DNA of 64,000 bases, from contig NC_083694.1 in assembly GCF_033118175.1 (NCBI RefSeq), positions 38,401,608 through 38,465,607 of the forward strand, written 5' to 3'. The notes beneath the pieces were generated by a model, which had not been told where the DNA came from, made no database searches, and worked only from the letters and a program-made list of their open reading frames with translations. Numbering within the stretch: position 1 is the stretch's first letter; each line of letters starts with the position of its first letter. The position numbers were made by a program, and so were the translations under genes. Source of the DNA: Dama dama (Eukaryota > Chordata > Mammalia > Artiodactyla > Cervidae). Positions 45,376-56,393 of this stretch are shown here, piece after piece.

Positions 45376-45690
45376 CGAATGTGAAAGTTGCTCAGTCGTG
45401 TCTGACTCTTTGTGATCCCATGGACTATACAGTCCATGGAATTTTCTAGACCAGAGTATTGGAGTGGGTAGACTTTCCCTTCTCCAGAGGACCTTCCCAA
45501 CCCAGGGATCGAACCCAGGTCTCCCACATTGCAGGTGGATTCTTTGCCAGTAGAGCCACAAGGGAAGCCCAAAAATATTGGAATGGGTGGCCTATCCCTT
45601 CTCCAGCGGATCTTCCTGACCCAGGAATTGAACCAGGGTCTCCTGCATTGTAGGCAGATTCTTTATCAACTGAGCTATCAGGGAAGCCTG
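45376..45690 (-). mobile_element. two-headed (dimeric) Bov-tA SINE
   Basis: Same architecture as the element at 32.6 kb: one BovA tail (AAAGTTGCTCAGTCGTGTCT) and two head modules, ending GAGCCACAAGGGAAGCCC and GAGCTATCAGGGAAGCC. Length 315 bp against 314 bp. A perfect but unrelated 12-bp target-site duplication AGGAAGGGTGAG lies at 45364-45375 and 45691-45702. Confidence 0.92.
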
Positions 45691-45744
45691 AGGAAGGGTG
45701 AGTGGGAGATAAAATTAAAAGCACAATGTACAATAACCATCCAA

Positions 45745-45860
45745 CTCTCATTCATTCAGCAAATATCTGTTGAGTGCCTAATATGTGCCATCTACTGTTC
45801 CACGTACTGAGGATTCTTCAGTGAATGGATCAGATAGAAAATGAGGCCCTCATGGGGCCA
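45745..45860 (-). mobile_element. LINE2 3' end relic
   Basis: TTCATTCAGCAAATATCTGT, GTGCCTAATATGTGCCATCT and ATGAGGCCCTCATGGGG are antisense LINE2 3' end phrases. Confidence 0.65.
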
Positions 45861-46093
45861 CCATGCTAGCAGACTCTGCACCATGTCTCACTAGACCTGA
45901 GGAATGACTCTCTGAGCCTCCAATCCAAAGGTCAAAAGTTCCATCAGCAAAGTGTAAAAAGGGCAGGGACAGCACCAGATCTTCACCCAAGGAGGGCAGG
46001 AATATAAAGTCATTTCTGGAGTGAAACGTGGGGGATTGTGGCTATTGGCATGATGGCCAGAGCTGAGGCTCGACTGAAAGAGTAGAGAGACAT

Positions 46094-47161
46094 ATGCTAT
46101 GGACAGAATTATGTCCCCACCAAGTTCCCATGTTGACGACCTCACCCCAGTGTGACTGACTGTATGGAGCATGGGAGGAATGAAGGTTAAATGAGGTCAT
46201 AAGGCCCAGCAATTCCACTGCTGGGCATACACCCCAAGGAAACCACAACTGAAAGAGACACATGTACCCCAACGTTCATAGTAGCACTATTTACAATAGC
46301 CGGGACATGGAAGCAACCTAGATGTTCATCAGTAGATGAATGGATAAGGAAGTTATGGCACATATACACAATGGAATATTACTCAGTTATAAAAAGGAAC
46401 ACATTTGAGTCAGTTCTAATGAGGCGGATAAAAATGGAGCTTATTATACAGTGAAGTAAGTCAAAAAGAGAAAGACAAATACTGTATATTAATGCATATG
46501 CATGGAATTTAAAAAGATGGTAATGACGATTCTACATGCAGGGCAACAAGGAGACACAGATGTAAAGAACAGACTTTGGGACTCAGTGGAAGAAGGCGAG
46601 GGTGGGATGATTTGAGAGAATAGCACTGAAACATGTACATTACCATATGTAAAACAGGTGACCAGTGTGAGTTCAATGCATGAAGCAGGGCACCCAAAGC
46701 CGGTGCTCTGGGACAACCCAGAGGGATGGGGGGGGAGGGTGATGGAAGGGGGTTTCAGGATGGGGGTGACGCATGTATACTGGTGGCTGATTCATATTAA
46801 TGTATGGCAGAAACCATCACAATACTGTAAAGTAATTATCCTTCAATTAAAATAAATAATTTAAAAAATAAAGGTTCTTTTTTTCTTTTAATGAGGTCAT
46901 AAGGGTGGGGCCCTGATTCTCTACAATTAGTGTTTTTATAGGAGCCATCAGAGATCTGCCTCAGCCTTTCTCTGCACATGAGGACACAGCTAGAAGGTGG
47001 CCATTTGCAAGCTGGGAAGACAGCCTTCACCAGGAACCAAATCAGTTGGCACCTTGATCTTGGACTTCCCAGCCTCAATACTACAACAAACAACTTTCTG
47101 TTGTTTAAGCCACTTGGTCTGTGGTATTTGGTTTTTGGCAGCCTGAGCTGACTACAATAAT
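46094..47161 (+). mobile_element. MaLR (MLT1-like) LTR split by an L1
   Basis: Old solo LTR of the mammalian ERVL-MaLR group. The start is TGCTATGGACAGAATTATGT, the middle GGTTAAATGAGGTCATAAGG (interrupted here) and GGGTGGGGCCCTGATTCTCT, then GAGGACACAGCTAGAAGGTG and TCTGTTGTTTAAGCCACTTG, and the end GTGGTATTTGGTTTTTGGCA. No viral gene is present. Confidence 0.82.
46205..46889 (+). mobile_element. 5'-truncated ruminant L1
   Basis: The end of ORF2 (CCAGCAATTCCACTGCTGGG, CAATGGAATATTACTCAGTT) and the 3' UTR (GTATACTGGTGGCTGATTCA, AGTAATTATCCTTCAATTAA) with an A/T-rich tail. A perfect 15-bp target-site duplication AATGAGGTCATAAGG at 46190-46204 and 46890-46904 is also part of the host LTR. About 685 bp long; cannot mobilise itself. 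Confidence 0.95.
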
Positions 47162-47636
47162 GTCATACATCTCCATCACTGAGAGACCTTCCAGTAACAA
47201 AGGGAGTTTGAGTTACAAAAAACCACATACAGGAAGATGCCTTCCTATGCAGTAAGCAACACATGAATTCTGGATTTGACTTTCGATATTCCCATTCAAA
47301 TACTGCTACAAAACTATGAGATGAGGTCAGCTTAACACATCGGTAACAATGACACTGAAGGCTCTTTAAAGAGCTAACCTCTACTTCAGATACCCTTTCA
47401 TCAACCAAAATAAAAAAACAAAAAACCCCTCATGATCCTCTAAACCCTCCTTGTTTATTCTGAGATAAATAAGCATTCAAAGAAATTAAACTAGCATTTT
47501 GCTACTTATTAGGGCAGGACTAACTGCTTTCTTTGGACTGGTGATTTTAACATCTATTTAGGTTACAGAGCGTTTTATGTTAAAGGGGTCTCTGAAGAAT
47601 ATTGCAAAATAGTGATATACTGAATTCTACCATATC
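47162..47636 (-). other. VPS13D: VPS13D intron, nothing recognised
   Basis: Intronic sequence without a recognised repeat or exon. Confidence 0.5.
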
Positions 47637-47993
47637 AACTGGAGAAGACACTTGAGAGTCCCTTGGATTACAAGGAGATCAAATCAGTCAATCCTAAAGG
47701 AAATCAACCCTGAATATTCATTGGAAGGGCTGAGGTTGAAGCTGAAACTCCAGTACTTTGACCACCTAACGTGAAGAGCCGACTCACTGGAAGAGACCCT
47801 GATACTGGGAAAGATTGAGGGTAAGAGGAGAAGGGGATAACAGAGGATGAGATGGTTAGACAGCAAACTCACTGACTCAATGGACATGAGTTTGAGCAAA
47901 ATCCAGGAGATAGATAGTGGAGGACAGAGGAGCCTGGTGTGCTGCCGTCCATGGGGTCACAAAGAGTCAGATATGAGTTAGTGATTCTACACA
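47637..47993 (+). mobile_element. BovB LINE 3' end fragment
   Basis: CAACTGGAGAAGACACTTGA, ATATTCATTGGAAGGGCTGA, GATTGAGGGTAAGAGGAGAA, GTCACAAAGAGTCAGATATG; plus strand, that is, antisense within VPS13D. Confidence 0.9.
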
Positions 47994-48343
47994 ACAAACA
48001 TATCAATTAGGAAAAACTTCACTAACTGAAATTATAACAAGATCCTAAGTATATAAGACTCCACATTCAAGAGGAGCCAAACAACCTTAAGAACGTTGCA
48101 TTTCCAAAATTTTCAGATACTAGTTGTTTGTTATTTGTTAATCTGTTTTGTTTTAACGAGCATTCTTCCGCCAACAACAGCACACCAAAGTTTAGGAAAA
48201 TTTTACAGGGCAAAAAAAAAAAAATCTTTGGATTGAGAACATTTTATCTTCTCTCTTTGAACTAATTAGAAAGAGAATGCCAACATTAAGGTCCTGCTGT
48301 GGAATTCAGTTTGAGAACCACTGTTACATCTCAATGTATAAAA
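47994..48343 (-). other. VPS13D: VPS13D intron, nothing recognised
   Basis: No exon or repeat recognised, apart from an A13 run at about 48214. Confidence 0.5.
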
Positions 48344-48352
48344 CATCTGGGC

Positions 48353-48487
48353 TTGGGACTTTCCTGGCAGTCCAGTGACTAGGACTCCTTGCTTTCAATG
48401 CACGGGGCATGGGTTCAATCCCTGGTTGGGGAACTAGGATCCTACATGCTGTCTGGCATGGCAGGAAAACAAAACAAAACAAAAACC
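48353..48487 (+). mobile_element. CHR-2-like short tRNA SINE
   Basis: GGGACTTTCCTGGCAGTCCA head, GGGAACTAGGATCCTACATG body, ACAAAACAAAACAAAAACC tail. Target-site duplication CATCTGGGC at 48344-48352 and 48488-48496. It lies only about 140 bp downstream of a VPS13D exon. Confidence 0.9.
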
Positions 48488-48627
48488 CATCTGGGCCAGG
48501 AATCTCTGACCAGTTCCCAGGCCTCAGAGTCATGATGATACTCAGAAATGGACAGAAACTTAGACTCAGAGACAGAGAAGATGACCTGGTGAACCAAAAG
48601 GGCTGGTTTCCCACGGATGCAACTCAC

Positions 48628-48759
48628 AATTCATCCTGTATGTTGTCTGTCAGTTTGAAGAGCTGCTCCTGGCCCTCTGCCTGGCTCTCCGAGTAGCGGG
48701 GAAGCAGGCCCTGGGGCCCTGTGCAGCAGCGTGGCTTCCGTACCCTCTGTGCTTGAGTC
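48628..48759 (-). CDS. VPS13D: VPS13D third-last coding exon (pre-PH motif)
   Basis: A 132-nt exon between acceptor CTTCCCACCTTAG and donor AATT|GTGAGT. It starts with the third base of a split codon and ends with two bases of a Phe codon completed by the next exon (DE-F-FIAV). The peptide TQAQRVRKPRCCTGPQGLLP, then RYSESQAEGQEQLFKLTDN, carries the VPS13-family signature R-x-PR-x(n)-G-x-L-x-x-YS-x(3)-A-x-GQ that joins the VPS13_C/ATG2_C-like helical region to the PH-like domain. The paralogue assignment (VPS13D rather than A, B or C) comes from this exon together with the two downstream exons. The next upstream exon was not found in the 15 kb to its right, so that intron continues past the window. 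Confidence 0.9.
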
Positions 48760-50179
48760 CTAAGGTGGGAAGGTGGACAGAAAAGCAAAAAGGTTACGTG
48801 TTAATGCTAAAATGACTTCCCTTCCTTCCTCGTCTAAGATAAAAATGCCACTTCATACAGGACATGCTCTAAATCTGCTGACCAGCATTAAATCCACATT
48901 CAGTATCCCCTGTGAACGCACTTGAAGTGGTTAAAATCTCCAGTTTTGAATAAGAACTTCACCGTTGCCATTTCCCAGACATGTGATCATGGGCGAGTCA
49001 GTTCACTTCTTCAACCCCCAGTTCTAGTTCTCTCTGTAAAACAGGAGGGCAGTACCTACCCTGCAGGATGGCTGCAAGGATCAAACAAAACTATGCCCAC
49101 CAAGCCTGGGCTGGACAGAATGTGGGCTTTCTGCCAACGGTGACTCTTGCCACTGCTATTATTATTGAACTTCCACTGGGTCACCCTCTATTTTTCTAGG
49201 GATCTCTGGAGAGACACCTCTAGACTTGGAAAAGGTCAGGAAGAAGAGTGAGAGGCTTTGGCCGTGAGTGAGAACACACCGGGCTCCTCATCTTCCAGGA
49301 GGAGCTCAGCTGCCTGGTGTCGGGGGAGGGACACGGGCATCACAGGAGGGAGGAAAGAGGCTCTGTGGACCAGTCCCAGGCCACAGGCTGGGCTCTAACT
49401 CACGGTCTTCAGCTGTCGGTTGCCCAGAGGAATCTGCTTTGCTATGGCTTTCAGGGTAGGCTGGTGTTGTCTTTTTCCACAAACCATATACAGGGTAATT
49501 GATAAGTACTTTCTGGTGTTTTCCTAGAAACAGGAGTCCATATTTGTCTTGGAAAGGCTGTGCATATTTCAGATGACTGATAAGAGTGTGCCTGGTCTGT
49601 CCTCGGCCTTGTACTTGGTGTACTTTTCATTATTTGTTCCTGGATTCCAGTGAAGCAAAACACCCCTCTCTAGACACATCTAAATCAGAGGCCGAGGCTT
49701 GCCACTCCTGAATCATGAACTAAAAGAGACTTACTTGCAGGGCCAGGAAAGTGCCTGGTGGGCAAATCAGGGTAAAAAAACAGGGAGAAAAACAGAAATC
49801 TGCCACAGGCCATGCCATGGGTGAGATGGAAAGATGGGACAACTCAAAGCCCTCCTGGGCCCACGTCAACACTCCGCCTACCAGGCCACATGGTCTCAAG
49901 CACCATACCTGGGTAATGCTTGATTTGGGCTTGGAAACCAGAAATCCAGTGATTAATTTCATAAAAAGTTCAGTAAAAAGGATACCCCAAGAATACTACT
50001 ACTAATTGTGTTCTCCGAGTGAGACTAAAAAGAAGTTCTGATCATCTGCAACAAGGGAACAGGTAAAAAGAAACAAACCACCCTATTTTATTTACATGAT
50101 ATAGTCACACACTCCTGCTGTGCACAGTCGCAATTCCTTCTTTAAGACAGAGGCACACCGCTGGCTATTTAGATCCCAA
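48760..50179 (-). other. VPS13D: VPS13D intron, with MIR
   Basis: A MIR on the plus strand at about 48955-49095 (ACATGTGATCATGGGCGAGT, CTCTGTAAAACAGGAGGGCA). The rest is unassigned. Open frames here show no VPS13 similarity. Confidence 0.6.
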
Positions 50180-50191
50180 CAACTGACTGAA

Positions 50192-50410
50192 GGGGGCTTC
50201 CCAGGTGACTCAGCGGTAAAGAATCTGCCTGCCAACGAAGGAGACACAGGAGACGAGGGTTCGATTCCTGGGTCAGGAAGATTCCCTGGAGAAGGAAATG
50301 GCAACCCACTCCAGTATTCTTGCCTGGAAAATCCCACAGACAGAGGAGCCTGGCAGGCTGCAGTCCATGGGGTCACAAAGAGTCACACACAAACTGAGTG
50401 ACTGAGCATG
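50192..50410 (+). mobile_element. Bov-tA SINE
   Basis: Complete plus-strand element (GGGCTTCCCAGGTGACTCAG to AACTGAGTGACTGAGCATG). Target-site duplication CAACTGACTGAA (50180-50191) / CAAGTGACTGAA (50411-50422), one mismatch. Confidence 0.93.
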
Positions 50411-50422
50411 CAAGTGACTGAA

Positions 50423-52460
50423 AATATGGAGGGTGGCAGAGAGGGCTGCCATTAACCCTCAGAGAGAAGTCTGACAACTGTTGTTGTAAGGATGCTGGCA
50501 AAACACTGCGTGGGAGAGAAACCAGGGGAAGGAGTGAGGAGAGCTTTTCCAGGTAGCTGAGTTCTGTTCTTATCTCCTGGTCCAGTGAAATATCTACCGT
50601 CATTTCAAACACTGTCTAGGACAGGCTAAAAACATATCTTTTCCTCAAGTCAGGCTTACTATCCTATCACCCCTGAAGCTCTTGGAAGAGGCCTGGGTGC
50701 TGTGGCCAAAGCCCAAAGGCCCTCAGGAGGCCTGCCAAGCCTGCTCCTCTACGTCTTTCAATGTAAGGCTGCATCCTGACTCCTCTCCCTACGTCCTCCT
50801 GGATCTACTGGGAGGGTTGAAGGCTCAACTTTCACATGTGCCCCAAATCTCTCTTTCTCTATCGCTCTTGTAACTGACAAATGATCTCTGGATTTGGAAT
50901 GGATTGCACCAATAGTTTTCTAACTTATTCTTTCTGTTTCCACTCCTGTCCTTCTCCTCACAGCAAGTTGTTTCAAAAACAAGTCAGGTTAAGTTGGCCA
51001 TGAACTCAAAATACATTTGCTTCACATTCCACTTAAATAAAAATATTTGCTTATTGCTTGGCTCTCCACCTGGAATGTAAGCTCCATGAGAGGAGGGATT
51101 TTGTTTCATTCCTGGGTTCATCGTAGAGAATCAGCAGTATTAGCTGAATAGATGAATGAAGGCACTTGGAGGTGGGGGTGGGCAGAGGTATAAAGGCCAC
51201 TTTGACTACTGAGCTAAAAATGAGAGGTGATATGCAAACTTTGCTGAAGAGATTATAGACCATGAATGCTAAGCTTTGAAAGCCAACAAAATTAAAGCAA
51301 AATATGAACCAGCTCAAATCCCAACTTCCTGAGGGAAAGGTCAAGGGTGTATCTGGCTAGTCAACTAGTCAAAACAAAGAAGGTACATGAAGGCAGAGAC
51401 GTGACAGTAACATCTCTGTTGACACATGTTTTCCTTAGAAGAAACATTCTTTTCATGAGTGCCCAAAGCGGGGGAAAAACATGCTACCAAGGAGGAGAAA
51501 ACTCAGTGAAGTCCTGCCCTCCTCGGGTGAGATCCGAGAAGCCAGAGCACGCAAGGAGAGGTGGCCCGTTTCTGGATCTGCGCTCCTGAGAACCACATCC
51601 CAAAAATAACGACCACAGAACAGTTGTAAACGTAAGTAAGCGGCCCTCTATTGTCACCAAATAGCTGTCTGGTGCCTACAGATGGTCTTGACTCAGTAGC
51701 CTCCCTCCACACCTTCCCCAGAGTTCTGTGATCCAGTCTTCCCTCTACGTCCAGTGCGTTATCTTCTAACTTTCGAACTCTAAACCCACCCAAATGCCAG
51801 AGTTGTTCCCTCATGGGTATGCGTTGCCTGTTTGTTAAGTTTTCTTATCTGTCTCCCCAACAGGCTCCAAACTATCTTCCCATTTCCAAGGTCCTCACTC
51901 CGGGATCAACCAAACACCAAGGGAAGGTTGGAGGGAGTGCTCAGATCCTGCTGCCTGGAGCTGCTTGCTGTGGCATTCAAGGCTCACTGTCCACACAGAC
52001 ATAGGAGGGAGCTCAAATTTGCTGTAAGAGGACACGGAGTCACCCTGTGGTCTCATGAAGGTCCCTTTCAGACGGGGTGATCTAGACATACTCTTAGTAG
52101 AAACAGAGATGGACTAAAGGAATTCTTCCCACAGTCCCCTACTTCCTTATCATTGCTGTTAGGCAAGAGAGGATTCCTACTTCTCTGAAACTTAACTAAA
52201 GTGTTAACCTCCTGAGGTCCAAGTTGGGAAGCTGGGGAATGGAGGAGTTAAAACCATTTGCATGTGAAGAAATTTAGTTACAGACTTCAGCCAACAGAAA
52301 GTTTAAACAGACATTCTTTAGTGCAGGCCCTCGTGTGTTACGGAAACTGCTTTTTTCATATATTGACCATGGCACTAAAAATTCGAGTATAACCCTTTGA
52401 GATCAGGATGACTCTACATGGCACAATCCTAAATCTGTTCACTCTGGGATTCACGAATAT
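50423..52460 (-). other. VPS13D: VPS13D intron, mostly unassigned
   Basis: An LINE2-type 3' piece is visible at about 51063-51170 on the plus strand (GGAATGTAAGCTCCATGAGA, GATGAATGAA). No exon recognised. Confidence 0.5.
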
Positions 52461-53990
52461 AGTTCAGTTCAGTTGCTCAGTCATGTCTGACTCTTTGCGA
52501 CTCCATGGACTGCCGCACGCCAGGCTTCCCTGTCCATCAACAACTCCTGGAGCCTGCTCAAACTCATGTCCATCTAGTCAGTGATGCTACCCAACCATCT
52601 CATCCTCTGTCGTCCCCTTCTCCTCCTGGCTTCAATCTTTCCCACCATCAGGGTCTTTTCAAATGAATCAGTTCTTTGTATTAGGTAGCCAAAGTATTGG
52701 AGTTTCAGCTTCAACATCAGTCCTTCCAGTGAATATTCAGGACTGATTTCCTTTAGAATGGACTGGCTTGATCTCCTTGCAGTCCAAGGGACTCTCAAGA
52801 GTCTTCTCCAACACCACAGTTCAAAAGCATCAATTCTTCGGCACTCAGCTTCCTTTAGAGTCCAACTCTCACATCCATACATGACTACTGGAAAAACTGT
52901 AGCTTTGACTAGATGGACCTTTGTCGGCAAAGTAGTCTCTGCTTTTTAATATGCTGTCTAGGTTGGTCATAGTTTTTCTTCCAAGGAGCAAGCGTTTTTC
53001 AATTTCATGGCTGCAGTCACCATCTGCAGTGATTGTGGAGCCCAAGAAAATACAGTCTCTCAGTTTCCATTGTTTCCCCATTGATTTGCCATGAAGTGAT
53101 GGGACCAGATGCCATGATCTTTGCTTTTTGAATGTTGAGTTTTAAGCCAACTTTTTCACTTTCCTTTTTCACGTTCATCAAGAGGCTCTTCAGTTCCTCT
53201 TCACTTTCTGCCATAAGGGTGGTGTCATCTGCATATCTGGGGTTATTGATATTTCTCCCGTCAATCTTGGATTTCAGCTTGTGCTTCATCCAGCCTGGCA
53301 TTTCACATGATGCACTCTGCAATATAAGTTAAATAAGCAGGGTGAAAATATACAGCCTTAGACCAATTTGGAACCAGTCCGTTGTTCCATGTCTGGTTCT
53401 AACTGTTGCTCAGCGTCATCTTTTAGGATATGAAATAGCTCAGCTGGAATTCCATCACCTCCACTAGCTTTGTTCATAATGATGCTTCCTAAGGCCCACT
53501 TGACCTCGCACTCCAGGATTTCTGGCTCTAGGTGAGTGATCATACCATCATGGTTATCTGGGTCATGAAGATCTTTTTTGTATAGTTCTGTGTATTCTTG
53601 CCACCTCTTATCTTCTGCTTCTATTAGGTCCATACTGTTTCTGTCCTTTATTGTGCCTAACTTTGCATGAAATGTTTCCTTGGTATCTCTAATTTTCTTG
53701 AGATCTCCAGTTTTTCCCATTCTATTGTTTCCCTCTATTTCTTTGCATTGATCACTTAGGAAGGCTTTCTTATCTCTCCTTGCTATTCTTTGGAACTCTG
53801 CATTCAGATGGATATATATTTCCTTTTCTCCTTTGCCTTTTGCTTCTCTTCTTTTCTCAGCTATTTGTAAGGCTTCCTCAGACAATCATTTTGCCTTTTT
53901 GCATTTCTTTATCTTGGGGATGGTTTTGATCACTGCCTCCTGTATAATGTCACGAACCTCCGTCCACTGTTCTTCAGTGGTGTTCAAAAA
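52461..53990 (-). mobile_element. BovB LINE with internal deletion
   Basis: Minus-strand BovB of about 1.5 kb. The 3' end (TTCAGTTCAGTTGCTCAGTC) lies at the left. Passing right come the post-catalytic region and a YADD-equivalent stretch near 53230, then an abrupt junction at about 53400. There the sequence jumps from the part reading (in sense) GGAACAACGGACTGGTTCCA to the part upstream of reverse transcriptase (AAAGATGACGCTGAGCAACA). Compared with the copy at 59.9-62.1 kb, about 450 bp of the reverse transcriptase core is missing. A 175-codon open piece (53358-53885) remains from the part upstream of the polymerase. It runs in the same direction as VPS13D. Confidence 0.9.
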
Positions 53991-54149
53991 AACCACTGTT
54001 AAGTCACTGTTTCTGAGTCACTTGCCTGTATGTTCCCATGAGCTTATTAGCATCTGGAAGGAAAGGACTCCATTCTTTTTGTTTTAAACTGGACTTCTGG
54101 ACTAGACACATCATTATCCTCAGTTTAGGGCCCACTATCATCACTGGCT

Positions 54150-54870
54150 TTTTATTTATTTTAAATGACATAATAAACATCTGTGAAACCACTATCCCTT
54201 GTGCGAAAACCCCATTGTTTGACCATAACTTGAATCTATCTGTGTGGTCCTCTCCCTCCCCTCCCCCTCCCCGTTCCTCACTCCTTTTCCTCTTCTATCT
54301 GAGATAGCCACTACTCTCTATCTTGCACTTACCATTCCTTTACTTTCCTTCTGCAAGGAGTCTTATCACATTTCAAAGTATGCTCTGGTATAGTCTTGTT
54401 ACATTTTCTGGTTTTCATTGTTTGGGGCTTCTGAAAAAGGATCACTACCTTTTTATGTTTGCAGCCTTACTTCTTCCTCCCTCCTTGAAGTTCTATTGTA
54501 AAGATTCAGTCATTCTTCTGTGTGCAGCTATAATTCAGTTATTGTACTGGCTTATAACCATTCCGCTGTATGAATACACCATCATTCATCCAGCTTCCTG
54601 CTGACGGCACATGGAGTATTTCCAGGTTTCCTACTGCAAACAAAGCTGCTGTGTCCACTCCTATACCTGTGTCCTGGTGAACCTTGACGAGAGTTTCTTT
54701 GGGTACATACTTAGGAGCTGTTTGCTAGACCACAGGGCATGAATGTGCAGCTAACAAGATAATTCAAACTGTTTTCAGAGAGGCTGAAGCAATTTACACT
54801 CCCACCAGCAATGCACTTCAGAGAGCCTAGTAATCTGTATCCTTTCCAGCACTTGGTACTGCCCAGGATA
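54150..54870 (-). mobile_element. old L1M 3' end, antisense
   Basis: ATGAATACACCATCATTCAT, AGCTGCTGTGTCCACTCCTA, GGGTACATACTTAGGAGCTG and TTTACACTCCCACCAGCAAT are the antisense phrases of old L1 3' regions. Left border uncertain. Confidence 0.65.
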
Positions 54871-55090
54871 GCACTATCCAGCACATAGCCACTGGCCACG
54901 TGTGGCTACTGACACTTGAAACGTGGCTAGTGTGACTGAGGAACTGAATTTAAATTTTTTCATTTAAATGTACTCAAATTTAAATGGTGTATTAGATAGC
55001 ACTGGTCTAGCTTCTAACATTTTTTGCTGCTTGAATGGGTTTCAAATAGCATCTTGTCTTCTCATGCCCATCTTCCCCTTTCAACCTACA

Positions 55091-55560
55091 GCATAAGGGA
55101 TTCCATTAAGAAAAGAGGCGCAGATGTGGAGGCTGCCCACAGGTGCCAGAGCAGAAAGATCAGCCTCGCGGCTCTCCTGCCCGTCAGGGCTGCGACACCC
55201 TCGGACTGTCTTCTGGCTTCCCCGCTCGCCATCACCTTCGCTGACGAGACATGGTGCCTCTTGGGCAGGGTCTTGGTACCACCATCCTGGGGTTAACGAG
55301 TCATTCAACAAGAGGCGGCACAACTCCACCCGCTCACCTCTCAGGAGGGGATGGCGTCTCTCACTGACAGACACTTAACGGAGAAGAAAGCTTGCAGCGC
55401 GAGCTGGCTTAGTGCAAAGGCAGCAGCTCTGCCTCCACAAACCTTTGTTTAGCCGAAGGGCCGCGGTGCACTTAATTGCTGCCAGCTGGGGGTCTGTCGG
55501 CCATTTTAAGCCCTCGGCTGCTGCGGTTTAGAAATTTCACAGTGTATAGAAAGAAGCAGG
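55091..55560. promoter_or_regulatory. candidate intronic conserved element
   Basis: A sharp GC- and CpG-rich island in AT-rich intron, free of repeats. In 55400-55540 it holds ACAAACCTTTGTTTAG (an imperfect FOX/TCF/SOX-type dyad), GTGCACTTAATTGC (homeodomain/NKX-like), CCAGCTGG (E-box), GCCATTTTAAG (YY1-like CCAT) and TGCGGTTT (RUNX-like). The minus strand is partly open (55081-55374) but without splice signals or VPS13 similarity. Enhancer function is inference. Confidence 0.35.
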
Positions 55561-56382
55561 CGTTCCAGTCAACCAGTTAATCCAAAATGTCAGCACCAAA
55601 CGAACTTGGGCTTTGAACTCCATGGAAATGTCAGGGCGCCGGCTGTACAGCATGGACGACCCTCCCCCCACCCCCCACCCTGGGGGAGAAGGGGCTGCTG
55701 ATACAGTGGCTGATACACTGCAGATACCCACCTAGCGGGGGAGATCAATGCAGAGCGGCTCTGCATCTGGCCACTGCTCTCTGACGTTCACTGGAGCCAA
55801 AGCCAAAGATCAGAGTAATGAAAACAATCCCTGTCATTTTCTTGAAGCAGCAGTAAATCCAAACAAGGTGACACGGGGCGATCTAACCAATTCCATCTAC
55901 TGGGTTGATCCTGCCTTTCAGCCAGAGGGTCAACGGTTGGCCAGCTATTATTTGTTCTTCACTTCTATGATGAGTAACCATGTCATAGTTCTATTAGTTG
56001 AAGACAGATGTTGTACACACATACACACACCCCTGTACAGCTTGAGTTAAGATATTAGTTGGCTGAAGAATCTGTCATGGCCCACTTCTATCAACCAAGT
56101 GAACTTCAAAAAACAATCAGTAAATGAAGAGAAAGTGTGTGTGTCAAACATGTGACTTCCTAGCCTAAGAGAATGTTTAGTCAACTGATGACTGCCATCT
56201 TCCTTAGGGACTCTGAATAGACCTCAGCAAGATGATGGATTGTGCTTGCATTTACTTTATGTGTGTGTCTGAAACTTTTGTTGTAATTAAATATTTTACC
56301 TGTATATACTTGTGTTAGACTGAGCACAGTTAGGCTGAGAAGAGATGGTCAACCCAGACTCTCTCTTTAAATACTAGCTGTT
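55561..56382 (-). other. VPS13D: VPS13D intron, nothing recognised
   Basis: Unassigned intronic sequence. Confidence 0.5.
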
Positions 56383-56393
56383 AATGAATGACA

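Noticed and set aside
53358..53885. 175-codon minus-strand open frame in the same direction as VPS13D
   Set aside because: It is BovB LINE coding sequence (compare 60226-60700 on the plus strand), not a host exon.
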